23,551 nucleotides of DNA. It comes from CAYOHG01 sp964465125 (GTDB lineage Bacteria; Planctomycetota; Phycisphaerae; UBA1845; Fen-1342). Position numbers and translations under genes: made by a program. A model generated the notes under the pieces. It was given only the letters and a program-made list of their open reading frames with translations. It did not search any database and had not been told where the DNA came from. The first letter of the stretch is position 1; every line of letters begins with the position of its first letter. The stretch covers positions 1-23,551 of the forward strand of contig CAYXIO010000061.1 of the NCBI GenBank assembly GCA_964465125.1. The letters run 5' to 3'. Of this stretch, positions 22,855 to 23,551 are shown in pieces.

Positions 22855-23551
22855 GGTTCCCCGCAATCACCGCGAAGACGGCCTGCTCGCTGCACTCTTC
22901 GCCGCTCAGCTCGGCGACTTTCCGCCGGTCGCGCAGCACGACCAGGCGCTCGCTGACCCGCAGCACCTCCTCAAGCTCGGAGCTGATGAAGATGATCGCC
23001 AGTCCCGCGGCGCGCAGCTCGAGCACCGCCCGCAGAATCTCCGCCTTCGCGGCCACGTCGATTCCGCGCGTCGGCTCATCCAGGATCAGCACGCGCGGCG
23101 ACATCGCCAGCCAGCGCGCCAGCAGCACCTTCTGCTGATTGCCGCCCGAAAGCCTTGCCACGGGCGTGTCCGGCCCGTGCGTCTTGATACCAAGCACCTG
23201 GACGAAGCGCTCGGCAAGCGCCTGCCGTTCGGCCCGCGGGATGGCGCGCGACACGCCGCGCCGCGCCTGAAGCGCGAGCACGATGTTCTCGCGGACCGGC
23301 AGATTGGGAATCACCCCTTCGCTCTTGCGGTTCTCGGGGGTCATGGCCAGCCCGCGCGCGATCGCGTCGCGCGGGGCGCGCAGCCGAACCGTCTCGCCGT
23401 CGATGCGCACCTCGCCGCGGTCGATCCGGTCTGCCCCGAACAGCAGCCGGGCCGTCTCGCTGCGCCCGGAGCCGAGCAGGCCGACGAGGCCGAGCGCGTC
23501 GCCGGCGTGAAGCGCCAGGTCGACCGGCTCGACGGCGCCGCGCCGCCCGAT
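22847..23551 (-). CDS. ytfR: CUT2 sugar ABC transporter ATPase, C-terminal half, YtfR-like
   Basis: The frame is open to the right edge of the window, so the N-terminal part is missing. The visible 234 residues are the second nucleotide-binding domain of a double-domain ATPase (RbsA/MglA/YtfR type). Its Walker A is degenerate, GLLGSGRSE in place of GKS/T, as is normal for the second domain in this family. Further marks are TPENRKSEGVIPNLPVRENI, the signature LSGGNQQKV, Walker B VLILDEPTRGID and FISSELEEVL with its Ser-Ser-Glu loop. It would energise the YtfT/YjfF channel. Assignment to YtfR rather than RbsA rests on the two distinct permease genes that follow it. Confidence 0.87.
   Translation of the reverse strand: MGRRGAVEPVDLALHAGDALGLVGLLGSGRSETARLLFGADRIDRGEVRIDGETVRLRAPRDAIARGLAMTPENRKSEGVIPNLPVRENIVLALQARRGVSRAIPRAERQALAERFVQVLGIKTHGPDTPVARLSGGNQQKVLLARWLAMSPRVLILDEPTRGIDVAAKAEILRAVLELRAAGLAIIFISSELEEVLRVSERLVVLRDRRKVAELSGEECSEQAVFAVIAGNHA

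Noticed and set aside
1..23551. Search by eye for CRISPR arrays, insertion sequences, toxin-antitoxin pairs and phage genes
   Set aside because: No regularly spaced repeats, transposase or integrase motifs, or phage structural genes were seen in any supported reading frame.

Overview
The window is about 23.5 kb of GC-rich bacterial DNA. It most likely comes from a planctomycete (Planctomycetota, possibly Phycisphaerae-like). The pointers are two prepilin-type proteins of the H-X9-DG kind typical of that phylum, secreted propeller proteins (Asp-box, PQQ-like, TolB-like, NHL-like), a eukaryotic-like Ser/Thr kinase and a DUF2961/GH172 enzyme. This is inference from gene content; no rRNA, tRNA or CRISPR array was found.

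Layout. (1) 2-250: 3' end of a gene entering from the left, resembling the C-terminus of M60-like (enhancin) peptidases, followed by a stem-loop and a cluster of inverted repeats. (2) 513-9923, plus strand: six genes in tight array: a secreted Asp-box/sortilin-type propeller, a secreted PQQ-like propeller, a glycoside hydrolase family 2-like protein, and a CUT1-type sugar importer (binding lipoprotein plus two permeases). The last four genes abut or overlap. No ATPase gene is present for this importer. (3) 9951-14474, minus strand: a collagen-like/EF-hand/propeller lipoprotein, a TolB-like repeat lipoprotein and a prepilin-type protein, read from a good sigma70-like promoter at 14533-14561. 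(4) 14710-15822, plus strand: a GH172 (DUF2961) enzyme. (5) 15839-18058, minus strand: a SAM methyltransferase with an unrecognised N-terminal half and a second, degenerate prepilin-type protein, separated by a REP-like palindromic element. (6) 18216-19296, minus strand: dapA preceded by a tightly linked 66-residue small protein. (7) 19531-20811, plus strand: a membrane-anchored Ser/Thr kinase with an extra N-terminal domain. (8) 20846-23551, minus strand: a CUT2-type importer ordered as ytfR-ytfT-yjfF (galactofuranose-type); ytfR runs off the right edge.

How it may fit together (inference): the window combines extracellular and surface-attached proteins with two sugar importers of different classes and two carbohydrate-active enzymes. 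The plus-strand operon looks like a glycan or glycoside uptake locus in which the GH2-like enzyme, which has no visible signal peptide, would act on imported material. GH172 enzymes act on furanosides and the YtfRT-YjfF importer family carries furanoses, so these two could share a substrate class although they are not in one operon. I found no defence system or mobile element. The most unusual items are the GH2-like protein with no room for the usual Ig-like domain, the collagen/EF-hand lipoprotein, the degenerate prepilin, the kinase architecture and the two-part methyltransferase.
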